Shown: piece by piece, positions 7,650-16,753 of the stretch | Layout: each line of letters opens with the position of its first letter | How positions within the stretch are numbered: the first letter of the stretch is position 1 | From: Kribbella sp. NBC_01245 | GTDB taxonomy: Bacteria; Actinomycetota; Actinomycetes; Propionibacteriales; Kribbellaceae | Direction of reading: 5' to 3' | Assembly (NCBI RefSeq): GCF_036226525.1 | Contig: NZ_CP108487.1 | Location: 372,001 to 436,000, forward strand | DNA length: 64,000 bases | The notes under the pieces: model-generated | The model's input: the letters and a program-made list of their open reading frames with translations, nothing else | Databases searched by the model: none | What the model was told of the DNA's origin: nothing | Position numbers and translations under genes: made by a program

Positions 7650-8819
7650 TTAGTCGGTGCGGGGGAGGACGGGGGAGACGGCGACCAGGGCTAGGGAGAG
7701 GGCTAGCGGGAGGATCATGGCGTTTTGGATGCCGATGTGGTGGACGAGTTGGCCGATCAGGACCGGGCCGATGAGGAAGGCGGCGTAGCCGAAGGTGACA
7801 ACGACGGCGAGCATGCGGCCGCCGCCGGTGTGGCCCGCGACCGCGTAGACCTGGGGCGCGACGAGTCCGACGCCGAGGCCGACCAGGGCCCAGCCGACCA
7901 GCAGGAGCGGCAGCGGTTCGGTGAAGACGGTCACCAGGTAACCGAGGACCGCGGTCACGCCACCGAACCGGACCACCGCGCGGCGGCCGACCCGATCGAC
8001 GATGCGGTCGCCGAGCAACCGGATCACCACCATGAAGCCGCTGACCGCGACCAGACCGAGAGCGCCGGTGGACGGATCTATCTTGGCGACATCCGTGACG
8101 TGTACGGACGACCAGTCGACCGCCGTACCCTCGGCCAGCCCAAAGCAGAAGGCCATCAGGCCGAGCAACCACGCCAGCCGGGGGAGCGGCGTACGGACGC
8201 CGTCCTGGTGGTGCTCCATCCGCTCGCCCACCGGGACGAACCGGAACACCACCACCAGCCCGATCAGGCCGAACGCGCACAATGTGCCAAGGGCCGGGCC
8301 GACGACCGAACCGCCGGGGCGATCGAAGGCGCGCGCGATCAGCACGATCATGCCCGCGCCGAAGAGGTTGCCGATACTGAAGAACGCGTGGAACCGGCTC
8401 ATCACCGGCTTCGGCCGGACCTTCTCGACCTGGACGCCGAGGGAGTTCATCGCGACGTCCATCGCGCCGTTGCCGAGGCCGGCCAGCACCATCGCGACGA
8501 TCGCCAGCGGCAGCGATTGCGCGAGCGAAAGGGTGCCGATGGCAACGACCAGCATCACGGCGGTGAACAGTGCGACCGGCCGGGCGCCGATCGCGTCGGC
8601 CAGCCGGCCACCGATCTGCATGGACAGTACGGCGGAGACGGCCACGCACAACAGCAGCAGCGAGATGCCGTTCGCGTCGATGCCGAGGCGGTCCCGCAAC
8701 GCCGGCAGCGCGCCGCCGATACCGCCGAGGATCGTGCCGTTGATCGCGAACAACGCGCCGACCGCGACGGCCGCGGACTGGGTGGACAAGGGACTGCGGG
8801 CTTCGGTGGGTGCCGTCAT
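7650..8819 (-). CDS. MFS transporter
   Basis: A 389-residue major facilitator protein with about 12 transmembrane segments. The cytoplasmic loop 2-3 signature is visible as 'GGRLADAIGARPV' and a second-half counterpart as 'GDRIVDRVGRRAV'. The ATG at 8819 overlaps the TGA of the DeoR-family gene (ATGA), so the two are coupled. The pairing with a sugar-type DeoR regulator hints at sugar or polyol transport or efflux, but the substrate cannot be read from the sequence. Confidence 0.87.
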   Translation of the reverse strand: MTAPTEARSPLSTQSAAVAVGALFAINGTILGGIGGALPALRDRLGIDANGISLLLLCVAVSAVLSMQIGGRLADAIGARPVALFTAVMLVVAIGTLSLAQSLPLAIVAMVLAGLGNGAMDVAMNSLGVQVEKVRPKPVMSRFHAFFSIGNLFGAGMIVLIARAFDRPGGSVVGPALGTLCAFGLIGLVVVFRFVPVGERMEHHQDGVRTPLPRLAWLLGLMAFCFGLAEGTAVDWSSVHVTDVAKIDPSTGALGLVAVSGFMVVIRLLGDRIVDRVGRRAVVRFGGVTAVLGYLVTVFTEPLPLLLVGWALVGLGVGLVAPQVYAVAGHTGGGRMLAVVVTFGYAAFLIGPVLIGQLVHHIGIQNAMILPLALSLALVAVSPVLPRTD

Positions 8820-9574
8820 GCGAGCCGGATTTCCGCCCCGGCCGCGCGGTATGCCTCGAGCGCCTCCGGATCGGCGTCCGCGTCCGTGACCAGTACGTCG
8901 ACCGCTTCCGCGCCTGCCACCGTCACCATTGCCGTCCTCTCGAGTTTGACCGATTCGATCGCCAGCAGGACCCGTGCCGACGAGGCGATCAGGGCCCGCT
9001 TCATCGCGTTGTCCGCGAGCGTGTTGGTGGTCAAGCCGTCGGCGGGCAAGGCCGCGCAACTGCTCACCACGGCGGTGTCGAAATGCAGCCCTCGTACGCC
9101 GGCCTCGGCCATCGCGCCGTACGACGCGAGCTCGGGTGAACTCACCTCACCACCGGGCATGATCAGTTTGGTCCGGGCCGATTCGCCCAGTACGACGGCG
9201 GAGTGCAGCGACAGCGGCATCACCGTGATCGGGCGGCCGGCGAGTTCGCGCGCGATCGCCAGGCAGGTGGTGCCGTTGTCCAGCGCGACCGCCTCACCGT
9301 CGCTGATCAGCTCGGCGACGACGGCCGCGATCCGGCGCTTGACCTCGGTGCCCTGCTTGTCGCGCAGCGCGAACGGGATGACCTCGCCCCGCTGGACCAC
9401 ACCAACGGCCCCACCGCGCACACGTCGCAACAGCCCTTGGCCTTGCAGCAGGTCGAGGTCCCGGCGAATCGTCATCTCCGAGGCTCCCGCATCACGCGCC
9501 AGCTCCGCCACGCCGACCCGCCCCGTACGCGCCAGCTCCTCCACGACGTACTTCAGCCGCTCTTCACCATTCAC
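8816..9574 (-). CDS. DeoR/GlpR-family transcriptional regulator
   Basis: About 252 residues: an N-terminal DeoR helix-turn-helix ('VAELARDAGASEMTIRRDLD') and a C-terminal DeoR-C sensor domain of the isomerase fold ('DGEAVALDNGTTCLAIAREL'), which usually senses a phosphorylated sugar. The GTG at 9574 gives the normal family N-terminus (VNGEERLKYVVEEL). An upstream in-frame ATG at 9610 is possible but would run across the palindrome at 9576-9589. It probably regulates itself and the coupled MFS gene. Confidence 0.85.
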   Translation of the reverse strand: MNGEERLKYVVEELARTGRVGVAELARDAGASEMTIRRDLDLLQGQGLLRRVRGGAVGVVQRGEVIPFALRDKQGTEVKRRIAAVVAELISDGEAVALDNGTTCLAIARELAGRPITVMPLSLHSAVVLGESARTKLIMPGGEVSSPELASYGAMAEAGVRGLHFDTAVVSSCAALPADGLTTNTLADNAMKRALIASSARVLLAIESVKLERTAMVTVAGAEAVDVLVTDADADPEALEAYRAAGAEIRLA

Positions 9575-9575
9575 C

Positions 9576-9589
9576 TGTTCATTCGAACA
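9576..9589. promoter_or_regulatory. inverted repeat TGTTC-N4-GAACA at the deoR start
   Basis: Perfect 5-bp arms separated by four bases, ending one base before the GTG of the DeoR-family gene. The position suits an autorepressor operator. It is not a LexA box, since the half-sites are in the opposite order (GTTC-N4-GAAC). Confidence 0.45.
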
Positions 9590-9640
9590 CGCCTCATGTG
9601 CGATCCACAACCCCGCAGTTCGCGGCTATCCACCCGCCCT

Positions 9641-9730
9641 ATTCCGGGTGTCGACACCCGGAATGGGGAGCGGACCCTCGAAATTTGGCGTGTCCGCCCC
9701 CCATTCCGAGGGCCGACACTCGGAATGGGG
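9641..9730. repeat. cluster of nested palindromes
   Basis: Contains a perfect 24-bp palindrome (9641-9664), a second hairpin with perfect 12-nt arms (9699-9710 and 9719-9730) and a third pairing between 9663-9675 and 9691-9704. The CATTCCG/CGGAATG core recurs in both. It lies between divergent genes, so it is not a simple terminator. It may be a REP-like element. Confidence 0.65.
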
Positions 9731-9830
9731 AGAAGGGCTGACCCTGGAAGAAGTGGGAGATGGGTCGGTGGTCAGGCGGGTAAACGGGAGGCGGGTAAAT
9801 CGGTTGGTGGGGGCTGGGAGGATCGGACAC

Positions 9831-10623
9831 GTGGATGACTTGTTGCGGGTGTTTCATGAGCGGATTCGGTTGCCTGATGCGGATGTGATTCCGGGGTGGG
9901 TTCGGGAGACGTCGGGGCTGGTGCATCGGTCGTATCCGCCTGACCCCGGTCCGAACGCGTGCGGGTTCATCGAGTCGCCGCGCGGGCTGGGGGAGGACCC
10001 GGACAAGGTCATTGCGGAGCAGCGGGACTTCTACGCCGGCATGGGGATGAACGTCGAGTGGAAGACGTACGACTATGACGAGCCGGCAGACCTTGGCGCG
10101 CGTCTGACTGACGCCGGGTTTGTGCCGGACGAGCCGGAGACGCTCATCCTCGGCCACGTTGACGCCGTACTGGCCATGCCGTCCGCATTGCCTTCCAAGA
10201 TCGTGCTGCGCGACGTACACGAGTCTGCCGACTTCCGGCGCATTGCCGAGCTTGAGGCCGACATCTGGGGTTCCAACCGGGACAACGTGCATGAGCAGCT
10301 TGCGACGGAGCAGCGCGAGTTCCCGGACCGGTTGATCGTCACGGTGGTTGAAGAGGTGTTCGGCGGCCCCGGCGCTCACTGCTGGCTGGGTGCGGCTCCA
10401 CCCGGGCACTGGTTTCGCGAGCCTCTGGGGTGGCGGGACGCGGCCGGAGTGGCGGCGGAAGGGGCTGTACCGGGCTGTACTCATGCACCGGGCCAAGCTC
10501 GCCAAGGCCCGCGGGTACGACTACTTGCGAGTGGACGCGTCTGAGGACTCCCGGCCGATCCTGCAGAAGTGCGGCCTGTTCGCTGTCGCGACAACAACGC
10601 CATACGTCTTCAAGCCGAGCTGA
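9831..10623 (+). pseudogene. GNAT-family acetyltransferase, frameshifted
   Basis: The reading frame from GTG 9831 (preceded by GGGAGGA) encodes the N-terminal GNAT domain up to 'FPDRLIVTVVEE'. Around 10348-10375 the homology moves to the +1 frame, which continues 'AGWVRLHPGTGFASLWGGGT', then 'RPEWRRKGLYRAVLMHRAKL' (the acetyl-CoA-binding motif) and ends 'YVFKPS' at 10623. In the original frame translation runs on to 10544 through a meaningless tail. One extra base, real or a sequencing error, explains both halves. If real, the enzyme is inactive because the acetyl-CoA site is lost. Confidence 0.75.
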
Positions 10624-10684
10624 AACCCCGACACACCGACCTGCCTGGGGGAACCCGTCGCGGAGGCTGTACGTTGCGGAGATC

Positions 10685-13189
10685 ATGGCACTGAAAATCA
10701 CCTCGCGCTTCCGCCGGCTCCTGCAGCGCCCCGGCTCGATCGACCTCGGTCCTTACGAGCGGATGACGGCGGCCATCGCCGAGTGCGAAGAATCGGTCGA
10801 AGCGCTGACCGACGAAGAGCTGACGGCGGCGGTCGACGCGCTGCGTACCGAGGGCGGTCTGGACGAGGACGCGCTGATCGAGTTCCTCGCGCTGGCCCGG
10901 GAGGCGGCCCGCCGCGCCATCGGCGAGCGTGCCTTCGACGGCCAGCTGGTCGGCGCCATCGCGCTGCTCGGCGGTCGCGTGATCGAGATGGCCACCGGTG
11001 AGGGCAAGACCCTGGCCGGCGCCATCGCGGCCGCGGGTTATGCCATCGGCGGCCGCCGCGTCCAGGTGATGGCGGTGAACGACTACCTCGCACATCGTGA
11101 CGCGGAGTGGATGGGCCCGGTCTACGAGCTGCTCGGTGTGTCTGTCAGCGCGGTCGGCCAGGCGTCGACGCCGGAGGAGCGCCGCGAGGCGTACCAGGCG
11201 GAGATCTGCTACGCGCCCGTCAGCGAGGTCGGTTTCGACGTACTGCGTGACCGGCTCGTCGCCGACCCGGCCGAGCGGGTCAGTGCCAAGCCCGACGTGG
11301 CCCTGGTGGACGAGGCCGACTCCGTGCTGATCGACGAGGCCCGGGTGCCGCTGGTGCTCGCGGGCGCCTCGTCGTCCGAGGAGATCGACGATGACGTGGT
11401 CGCCATGGTGCGGACGTTGCGCGCGGGTGTCGACTACGAGATCGACGGCGACGGGCGGACGGTCGCGCTGACCGACAAGGGCACCGACGTGGTCGAGGAG
11501 CACCTCGGCGGGATCGACCTGTACGACGAGGAGAACCTCGAGCGGATGACGCAGGTCAACGTCGCGCTGCACGCGGAGGTGCTGCTGCGTCGCGACGTCG
11601 ACTACCTGGTCCGCGACGGCAAGGTCCACCTGGTCAACACCAACCGCGGCCGGATCGCCAAGCTGCAGCGCTGGCCCGACGGTCTGCAGGCCGCCGTGGA
11701 GGCCAAGGAGGCCGTGCCGGTCAGCGAGAGCGGCGAGATCCTCGACAGCATCACCGTCCAGGCGCTCATCACCAGCTACCCGACGCTCTGCGGTATGACC
11801 GGTACCGCCGTGGTCGTCGGTGAGCAGCTGGAGGAGTTCTACGGCGTCGAGGTGGCCGTCGTCCCGCCGAACAAGCCGAACGTTCGCAAGGACGAGCAGG
11901 ACCGGCTCTACCTGTCGATGAAGGACAAGCAGACCGCACTGGTCAACCACGTCGCCGAGGTGCACGAGACGGGCCGCCCGATCCTGATCGGCACCCACTC
12001 GGTCGAGGAGTCCGAGCAGCTCAGCGAATTGCTCGAGGCGGCCGAGATCGAGCACGTCGTGCTGAACGCCAAGAACGACGCCGAAGAGGCCGCCATCATC
12101 GCCGAGGCCGGTGTGCCCGAGACGGTCACGGTTTCCACCCAGATGGCCGGCCGTGGTACGGACATTCGCCTCGGTGGTCGCGACGGCAGCCACGACAAGG
12201 ACCGCGCGATCGAGCTCGGCGGGCTGTACGTCATCGGCACCGGCCGGCACCCGTCGAGCCGGCTGGACGACCAGCTGCGCGGCCGGGCCGGACGGCAGGG
12301 CGACCCGGGTGGTTCGGTGTTCTTCGCGAGCCTCGCGGACGAGCTCGTCACCCGGTACTCGGTCACCAGCGGTCTGCGTCCGTCGCCGGACAAGGAAGGC
12401 CGGCTGACCGATCGCAAGGCCCTCGGCGTGGTCGAGCACGCGCAGCGCGTCGCCGACGGCGCGAACCACGAGCTGCACCGCAACACCTGGTCCTACCACC
12501 GGCTCACCGGGCAGCAGCGGGCCATCGTGCTCGAGGTCCGCGAGAAGGTGCTGACCGAGGACCTCGCGCAGGCCGAGCTGGCCGAGCGCCAGAAGGAGCG
12601 GTTCGACGAGCTGGTCGAGCAGTACGGCGAGGAGGTCGTCGCGGAGGCGGCCCGGACGATCGCGCTGCACCACCTGGACCGGCGCTGGACCGAGCACCTG
12701 GCCTATCTCGCGGATCTGCGCGAGGGCATCCACCTGCGTTCGCTGGCCGGTGGCATGGTGCACATGAAGCCGATCGACGAGTTCAACCGGTCGGCGATCG
12801 AGTCCTTCGACACGCTGATCGCGGACGCGTGGAACGACGCGGCGAAGACGTTCGAGACGGCGGAGATCACGGCGGACGGGCTCGACCTGGACGCGAGTGG
12901 TGTCGCGCGTCCGACGGCCACCTGGACGTACCTAGTCAACGACAACCCCTTCGGCACCGAGGCCGACCGGATCCTCGGCCGCCTCCGCAACCTGATCAAG
13001 CCCGACGCGCCCGCCATCGAGGACACCGTGCCGTCGGAGCTGGACGGCGAGACCGAGTTCGTCGACCTCCCGCCGGAGCTGGCCGAGGCCGACGACGACG
13101 AGGACGCCGACGACTCGGATGACTCCGATGACGCGGATGACGTCGACGAGGTCGAGGCGAAGGACGACGAGGACGGCAAGAAGAAGTAG
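10685..13189 (+). CDS. secA2: accessory preprotein translocase ATPase SecA2
   Basis: An 834-residue SecA-type motor. Walker A 'ATGEGKT' is at about 103-109 and Walker B 'VDEAD' near 208-212; the motif 'QMAGRGTDIRLGG' and the helical scaffold and wing segments follow. It is shorter than housekeeping SecA and lacks its zinc-binding C-terminus, as in actinobacterial SecA2. An Asp/Glu-rich tail of about 40 residues ends in a Lys cluster (DGKKK). SecA2 exports a subset of proteins with the SecYEG channel. ATG 10685 has GGAG eight bases upstream. It lies beside rarA as in related genomes. Confidence 0.9.
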   Translation: MALKITSRFRRLLQRPGSIDLGPYERMTAAIAECEESVEALTDEELTAAVDALRTEGGLDEDALIEFLALAREAARRAIGERAFDGQLVGAIALLGGRVIEMATGEGKTLAGAIAAAGYAIGGRRVQVMAVNDYLAHRDAEWMGPVYELLGVSVSAVGQASTPEERREAYQAEICYAPVSEVGFDVLRDRLVADPAERVSAKPDVALVDEADSVLIDEARVPLVLAGASSSEEIDDDVVAMVRTLRAGVDYEIDGDGRTVALTDKGTDVVEEHLGGIDLYDEENLERMTQVNVALHAEVLLRRDVDYLVRDGKVHLVNTNRGRIAKLQRWPDGLQAAVEAKEAVPVSESGEILDSITVQALITSYPTLCGMTGTAVVVGEQLEEFYGVEVAVVPPNKPNVRKDEQDRLYLSMKDKQTALVNHVAEVHETGRPILIGTHSVEESEQLSELLEAAEIEHVVLNAKNDAEEAAIIAEAGVPETVTVSTQMAGRGTDIRLGGRDGSHDKDRAIELGGLYVIGTGRHPSSRLDDQLRGRAGRQGDPGGSVFFASLADELVTRYSVTSGLRPSPDKEGRLTDRKALGVVEHAQRVADGANHELHRNTWSYHRLTGQQRAIVLEVREKVLTEDLAQAELAERQKERFDELVEQYGEEVVAEAARTIALHHLDRRWTEHLAYLADLREGIHLRSLAGGMVHMKPIDEFNRSAIESFDTLIADAWNDAAKTFETAEITADGLDLDASGVARPTATWTYLVNDNPFGTEADRILGRLRNLIKPDAPAIEDTVPSELDGETEFVDLPPELAEADDDEDADDSDDSDDADDVDEVEAKDDEDGKKK

Positions 13190-13206
13190 TCGGCCAACTT
13201 TTCTTA

Positions 13207-13293
13207 GCATTCATTCGTCGGAATCCGCCCCCTGACGCCGCGGACCTGCACCGGTCCGCTGTGCTGAGGGGGCGGATTCCGACGAATGAATGC
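13207..13293. repeat. long hairpin with perfect 27-nt arms
   Basis: Arms 13207-13233 and 13267-13293 are exact reverse complements. An inner stem (13240-13246 with 13253-13259) nests in the loop. It fills almost all of the secA2-rarA gap and ends 14 bases before the rarA GTG. It may terminate secA2 transcription, but the arms are much longer than a usual terminator and no T-tract follows. Confidence 0.7.
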
Positions 13294-13307
13294 CATAGGC
13301 TTGCGGT

Positions 13308-14672
13308 GTGACCGAAGGTTTGTTCGATCTGCCTGGTGCGCCCGCCCCTGCTCGCGGGGGTGGCAGCCTGGCCGATGCCGATCACACGTCGGCGCCGTTG
13401 GCCGTGCGGATGCGGCCGCGCAGTCTGGACGAACTGGTCGGTCAGCAGCACCTGCTCGCGCCCGGTTCGCCGTTGCGCCGGCTGGTCGAGGGCGATCAGC
13501 CGATGTCCTTGCTGCTCTGGGGTCCACCCGGTACCGGTAAGACCACGATCGCGGCGGTTGTGTCCCACCAGACCAACCGCCGATTTGTCGAGCTGTCCGC
13601 GGTGACGGCCGGCGTGAAGGACGTGCGCCAGGTCATCGACGGCGCCCGTCGCGACCTGGCCCGGCCCGGGAACACCGTCGAGACGGTCCTGTTCATCGAC
13701 GAGGTGCATCGCTTCACCAAGGCCCAGCAGGACGCGCTGCTGCCCGGCGTCGAGAACCGGTGGGTCACGCTCGTCGCGGCCACCACGGAGAACCCGTTCT
13801 TCTCGGTCATCTCGCCGCTGCTGTCGCGTTCGTTGCTGCTGACGCTCGAATCGCTCACCGATGACGACATCTCGGTGCTGCTGGATCGGGCGCTGACCGA
13901 TGAGCGCGGGCTGAACGGCCAGTTCGAGCTCGCCGAGGACGCGCGCGATCACCTGCTCCGGATGGCCGGGGGAGACGCCCGTCGCGCCTTGACGTACCTC
14001 GAGGCCGCGGCCGGTGGCGCCCGCGCGAAGCAGGCCGATGAGATCGACCTTCCGACTTTGGAAACGGCCGTCGACCAGGCCGCCGTGCGGTATGACCGGG
14101 CCGGCGACCAGCACTACGACGTCGCCTCCGCGCTGATCAAGTCGATCCGCGGGTCCGACGTGGACGCGGCCATGCACTACCTGGCCCGGATGATCACGGC
14201 CGGGGAGGACCCGCGGTTCATCGCCCGCCGCCTGGTCATCTCAGCCAGCGAGGACATTGGCATGGGCGATCCGACCGCGCTCGGCGTGGCCGTCGCGGCC
14301 GCCGACGCGGTCGCGTTCATCGGCATGCCCGAGGCCCGGATCAACCTGGCCCAGGCCGTCGTCGCGCTCGCGCTCGCGCCGAAGTCCAACTCCGTCATCA
14401 GCGCGATCGACGCGGCGATCGCCGACGTGAAGGCCGGCAAGATCGGACCCGTGCCGCCGCATCTGCGCGACGCGCATTACGCCGGCGCGAAGAAGATCGG
14501 GCACGGGCAGACGTACAGGTACGCCCACGACGACCCGCGTGGCATCGTGCCGCAGCAGTACGCGCCGGACGTCGTCGACGACGCGCAGTACTACAAACCG
14601 ACGCGGCGCGGCGGCGAAGCGGCGTACGCCGACCGGCTGGCGAAGATCCGCGAGATCCTCAAAAACCGCTAA
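13308..14672 (+). CDS. rarA: replication-associated recombination ATPase RarA (MgsA)
   Basis: A 454-residue AAA+ protein of the RarA/MgsA/WRNIP1 family. '[17 protein letters not shown]' precedes Walker A 'GPPGTGKT' (about 72-79); Walker B is 'FIDEVHRF'. The C-terminal MgsA domain contains '[11 protein letters not shown]'-type sequence (here '[20 protein letters not shown]'). It acts at stalled replication forks with SSB. The GTG start at 13308 gives the short N-terminal 'FDLPGAPAP' SSB-interaction-like segment seen in actinobacterial members. Confidence 0.93.
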   Translation: MTEGLFDLPGAPAPARGGGSLADADHTSAPLAVRMRPRSLDELVGQQHLLAPGSPLRRLVEGDQPMSLLLWGPPGTGKTTIAAVVSHQTNRRFVELSAVTAGVKDVRQVIDGARRDLARPGNTVETVLFIDEVHRFTKAQQDALLPGVENRWVTLVAATTENPFFSVISPLLSRSLLLTLESLTDDDISVLLDRALTDERGLNGQFELAEDARDHLLRMAGGDARRALTYLEAAAGGARAKQADEIDLPTLETAVDQAAVRYDRAGDQHYDVASALIKSIRGSDVDAAMHYLARMITAGEDPRFIARRLVISASEDIGMGDPTALGVAVAAADAVAFIGMPEARINLAQAVVALALAPKSNSVISAIDAAIADVKAGKIGPVPPHLRDAHYAGAKKIGHGQTYRYAHDDPRGIVPQQYAPDVVDDAQYYKPTRRGGEAAYADRLAKIREILKNR

Positions 14673-14680
14673 AACCGCGG

Positions 14681-15907
14681 CTACGGCCGCCCGGGCCGGT
14701 CGGGTTTGGGCTTCTTCGTCCTGGTCGCCTTCGGCTGGACGGTCACCTCGAGGGTCGACTGCACGGCGGTAGGCGTCGGCTGAACAGTCGGCCGCACGGT
14801 CTGGTCGGTTGGCGTCGGCCGAACCGTGGGCTGCACCGAAGGCGTCGGACGCTTCGCACGAGCCAACGCCGGCGTGGGCGTCGACTTCGGCCGAGGCGTG
14901 GTCGTGGTCTTCGTCGTCGAGGTGCCAGGTCGTAAGCCAACCGGAGTCACGGTGGGAGTCGGCGAGTCCTCCGGCATCATCGACCCCACCCGGCCGCCCG
15001 GATCGAGCATCAACGCGGCCGCCACCGCAACCCCGACCCCCATGGTCGCGATGGCCAGCAACGACTTCCTCTTCCGCGCCGCCTGGACCACCACCGGCTC
15101 GGGCACGGTCGCCGCGTTCCGCGCCCACTCCGCCAGCTCGGACGCGGTGGGCCGGTCCTCCGGCTCCTTGGCCAGCAACCGCAGCAGGTAGTTCTCGAAC
15201 GGCCCCTCGAACTCCGGCCGCAACTCACCCGGCGGAACCGGCGGCGTGTGCACATGCTGGTAGATCACGCCGGCCGTGTTGTCAGCGGTGAACGGGACAT
15301 GCCCGGTCATCAACTGGTAGAGCACACAGCCGAGCGAGTACATGTCGGAGGCGGGCCCGGCCGCCTGAGCCATCGCCCGCTCCGGCGCGAGGTAGTAGCT
15401 CGTCCCGACGATCAGGCCGGCCTGAGTCAGACCTTGATCGGTCTCATCCAGCCGCGCGATCCCGAAGTCGGCGAGTTTGACCGTGCCGTCCGGCGTCACC
15501 AGCAGGTTGCCTGGTTTGATGTCGCGATGGACCACGCCGTGGCGATGGGCCTCGGCCAGCCCGGCCGCCACCTGCCCGGCGATCCGGCGCACCTCTCGCG
15601 GCGGCAGCGCGCCGACCTTCTCCAGCCGGTCGGCCAGGCTCGCGCCGGTGACCAGCTCGAGGATCAGGTACGGATGGCTTTCGTGGTAGCCGAAGTCGTG
15701 CACGGCGACCACGTTCGGATGGCTCAGCCGGCCGGCGATCATCGCCTCCCGGCGGAACCGCTCGCGGGCGGCGCCGTCCGGACTGGTCGGCAGCAGCAGC
15801 TTCACCGCGACCTCCCGGCCGAGCACCTCGTCGGTCGCGCGCCACACCTCGCCCATCGCGCCACGCCCGAGCGAAGCGGTGAGCAGGTAGCGGTCGGCGA
15901 CCAGCAT
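14681..15907 (-). CDS. membrane-anchored Ser/Thr protein kinase (PknB type)
   Basis: A 408-residue protein. The kinase domain covers about residues 1-265: Gly-loop 'LGRGAMGEV' (13-21), catalytic Lys36 ('VAVKLLL'), 'HRDIKPGNLLV' with catalytic Asp, 'DFG' and 'APE'. One transmembrane helix lies near 285-303. The extracellular part is a Pro/Thr-rich tail of about 100 residues with TPTP/VQPT-like units ending in a Lys/Pro cluster; no PASTA domains are present. Divergent from the DUF948 gene. Substrates unknown. Confidence 0.92.
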   Translation of the reverse strand: MLVADRYLLTASLGRGAMGEVWRATDEVLGREVAVKLLLPTSPDGAARERFRREAMIAGRLSHPNVVAVHDFGYHESHPYLILELVTGASLADRLEKVGALPPREVRRIAGQVAAGLAEAHRHGVVHRDIKPGNLLVTPDGTVKLADFGIARLDETDQGLTQAGLIVGTSYYLAPERAMAQAAGPASDMYSLGCVLYQLMTGHVPFTADNTAGVIYQHVHTPPVPPGELRPEFEGPFENYLLRLLAKEPEDRPTASELAEWARNAATVPEPVVVQAARKRKSLLAIATMGVGVAVAAALMLDPGGRVGSMMPEDSPTPTVTPVGLRPGTSTTKTTTTPRPKSTPTPALARAKRPTPSVQPTVRPTPTDQTVRPTVQPTPTAVQSTLEVTVQPKATRTKKPKPDRPGRP

Positions 15908-16052
15908 GGGTTACCTCTTCCAGTAGATCGGGCCTGGTACCCGGGACCTTGCCGCTCGCGCGATAAGGTCCGGGTACTGAGGCGTAACGAGACAGGGTCG
16001 CCATCGGTTACCCGAGGGACATCGCGAGTCGAACGGAAGGTGGATCGAATCC

Positions 16053-16508
16053 ATGAGCGTCGGTGAAGTGGCAGGGCTGATCGCGGCCTGCGCACTGCTC
16101 ATCCTGGTGGGCCTGCTGGCCTATCCGATCCTGAAGCTCGGCAAGGTGTTCGACGAGACCCGGATCATGGTCAAGGGCGTGTCGGACTCGAGCGTGCCGC
16201 TGCTCGGCGAGGTGACCACCACGGTCGCCACCACGAACGCGCAGCTGGCCAAGGTCGACACCATCACCGACAACGCCGCCACGGTCTCGACGAACGCGGC
16301 CGCGCTGACCTCGCTGTTCGCGGCGACGGCCGGTGGCCCGCTGGTGAAGGCCGCCGCGTTCACGTACGGCGTGCGCCGGGCGTTCGGCGAGAGCCAGCGT
16401 CGCGATGTCGCCCGCCGGGTGAAGAGCGAGATGAAGGCCGAGCGCAAGGCGGGTAAGCGGTCCGCGGCGCCCCGGCAGAACTTCGACAACCCGGAGTCGG
16501 TGCTGTGA
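16053..16508 (+). CDS. DUF948-family membrane protein
   Basis: A 151-residue protein with one N-terminal transmembrane helix (about 5-25, 'GLIAACALLILVGLLAYPIL'), followed by a helical coiled-coil-like region ('LAKVDTITDNAATVSTNAAAL') and a basic C-terminus. This is the DUF948 pattern. In many actinobacteria a DUF948 gene and a DUF6167 gene precede alaS, exactly as here. The stop overlaps the next start (GTGA). Function unknown. Confidence 0.85.
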   Translation: MSVGEVAGLIAACALLILVGLLAYPILKLGKVFDETRIMVKGVSDSSVPLLGEVTTTVATTNAQLAKVDTITDNAATVSTNAAALTSLFAATAGGPLVKAAAFTYGVRRAFGESQRRDVARRVKSEMKAERKAGKRSAAPRQNFDNPESVL

Positions 16509-16747
16509 AGAAGCTCTTCTGGTTCATCATCGGTACGGCGGTCGGGGTCTACGCGGTGACCCGGCTGAAGAAGAAGGCGCAGGTGCTCGCACCCGAGAGC
16601 CTGCAGGCCACCGCCGAGAAGCTCGCCAGCGCGATCCGGCACTTCGGCGACGAGGTCCGCGAGGGCATGGCCGAGCGCGAGGGCGAATTGCGCGAGGCCC
16701 TGGGTATCGACACAGCAACCAACGAGCAGCGTGAGGACTTCCGGTAA
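16505..16747 (+). CDS. DUF6167-family small membrane protein
   Basis: An 80-residue protein with an N-terminal hydrophobic segment (MKKLFWFIIGTAVGVYAVTR) and an amphipathic helix ('KLASAIRHFGDEVREGMAER'). The sequence and position between DUF948 and alaS match DUF6167. It overlaps the upstream gene by four bases and ends six bases before alaS, so the three genes are almost certainly one transcript. The biochemical role is unknown. Confidence 0.82.
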   Translation: MKKLFWFIIGTAVGVYAVTRLKKKAQVLAPESLQATAEKLASAIRHFGDEVREGMAEREGELREALGIDTATNEQREDFR

Positions 16748-16753
16748 CAACCC

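Noticed and set aside
9576-9589. LexA (SOS) box
   Set aside because: Half-sites are GTTC-N4-GAAC; the actinobacterial LexA box is GAAC-N4-GTTC.
7725-9830. A long plus-strand frame running through the MFS and DeoR genes into the GNAT gene
   Set aside because: Only the part after GTG 9831 has protein-like homology; the rest is the complement of the MFS and DeoR genes.
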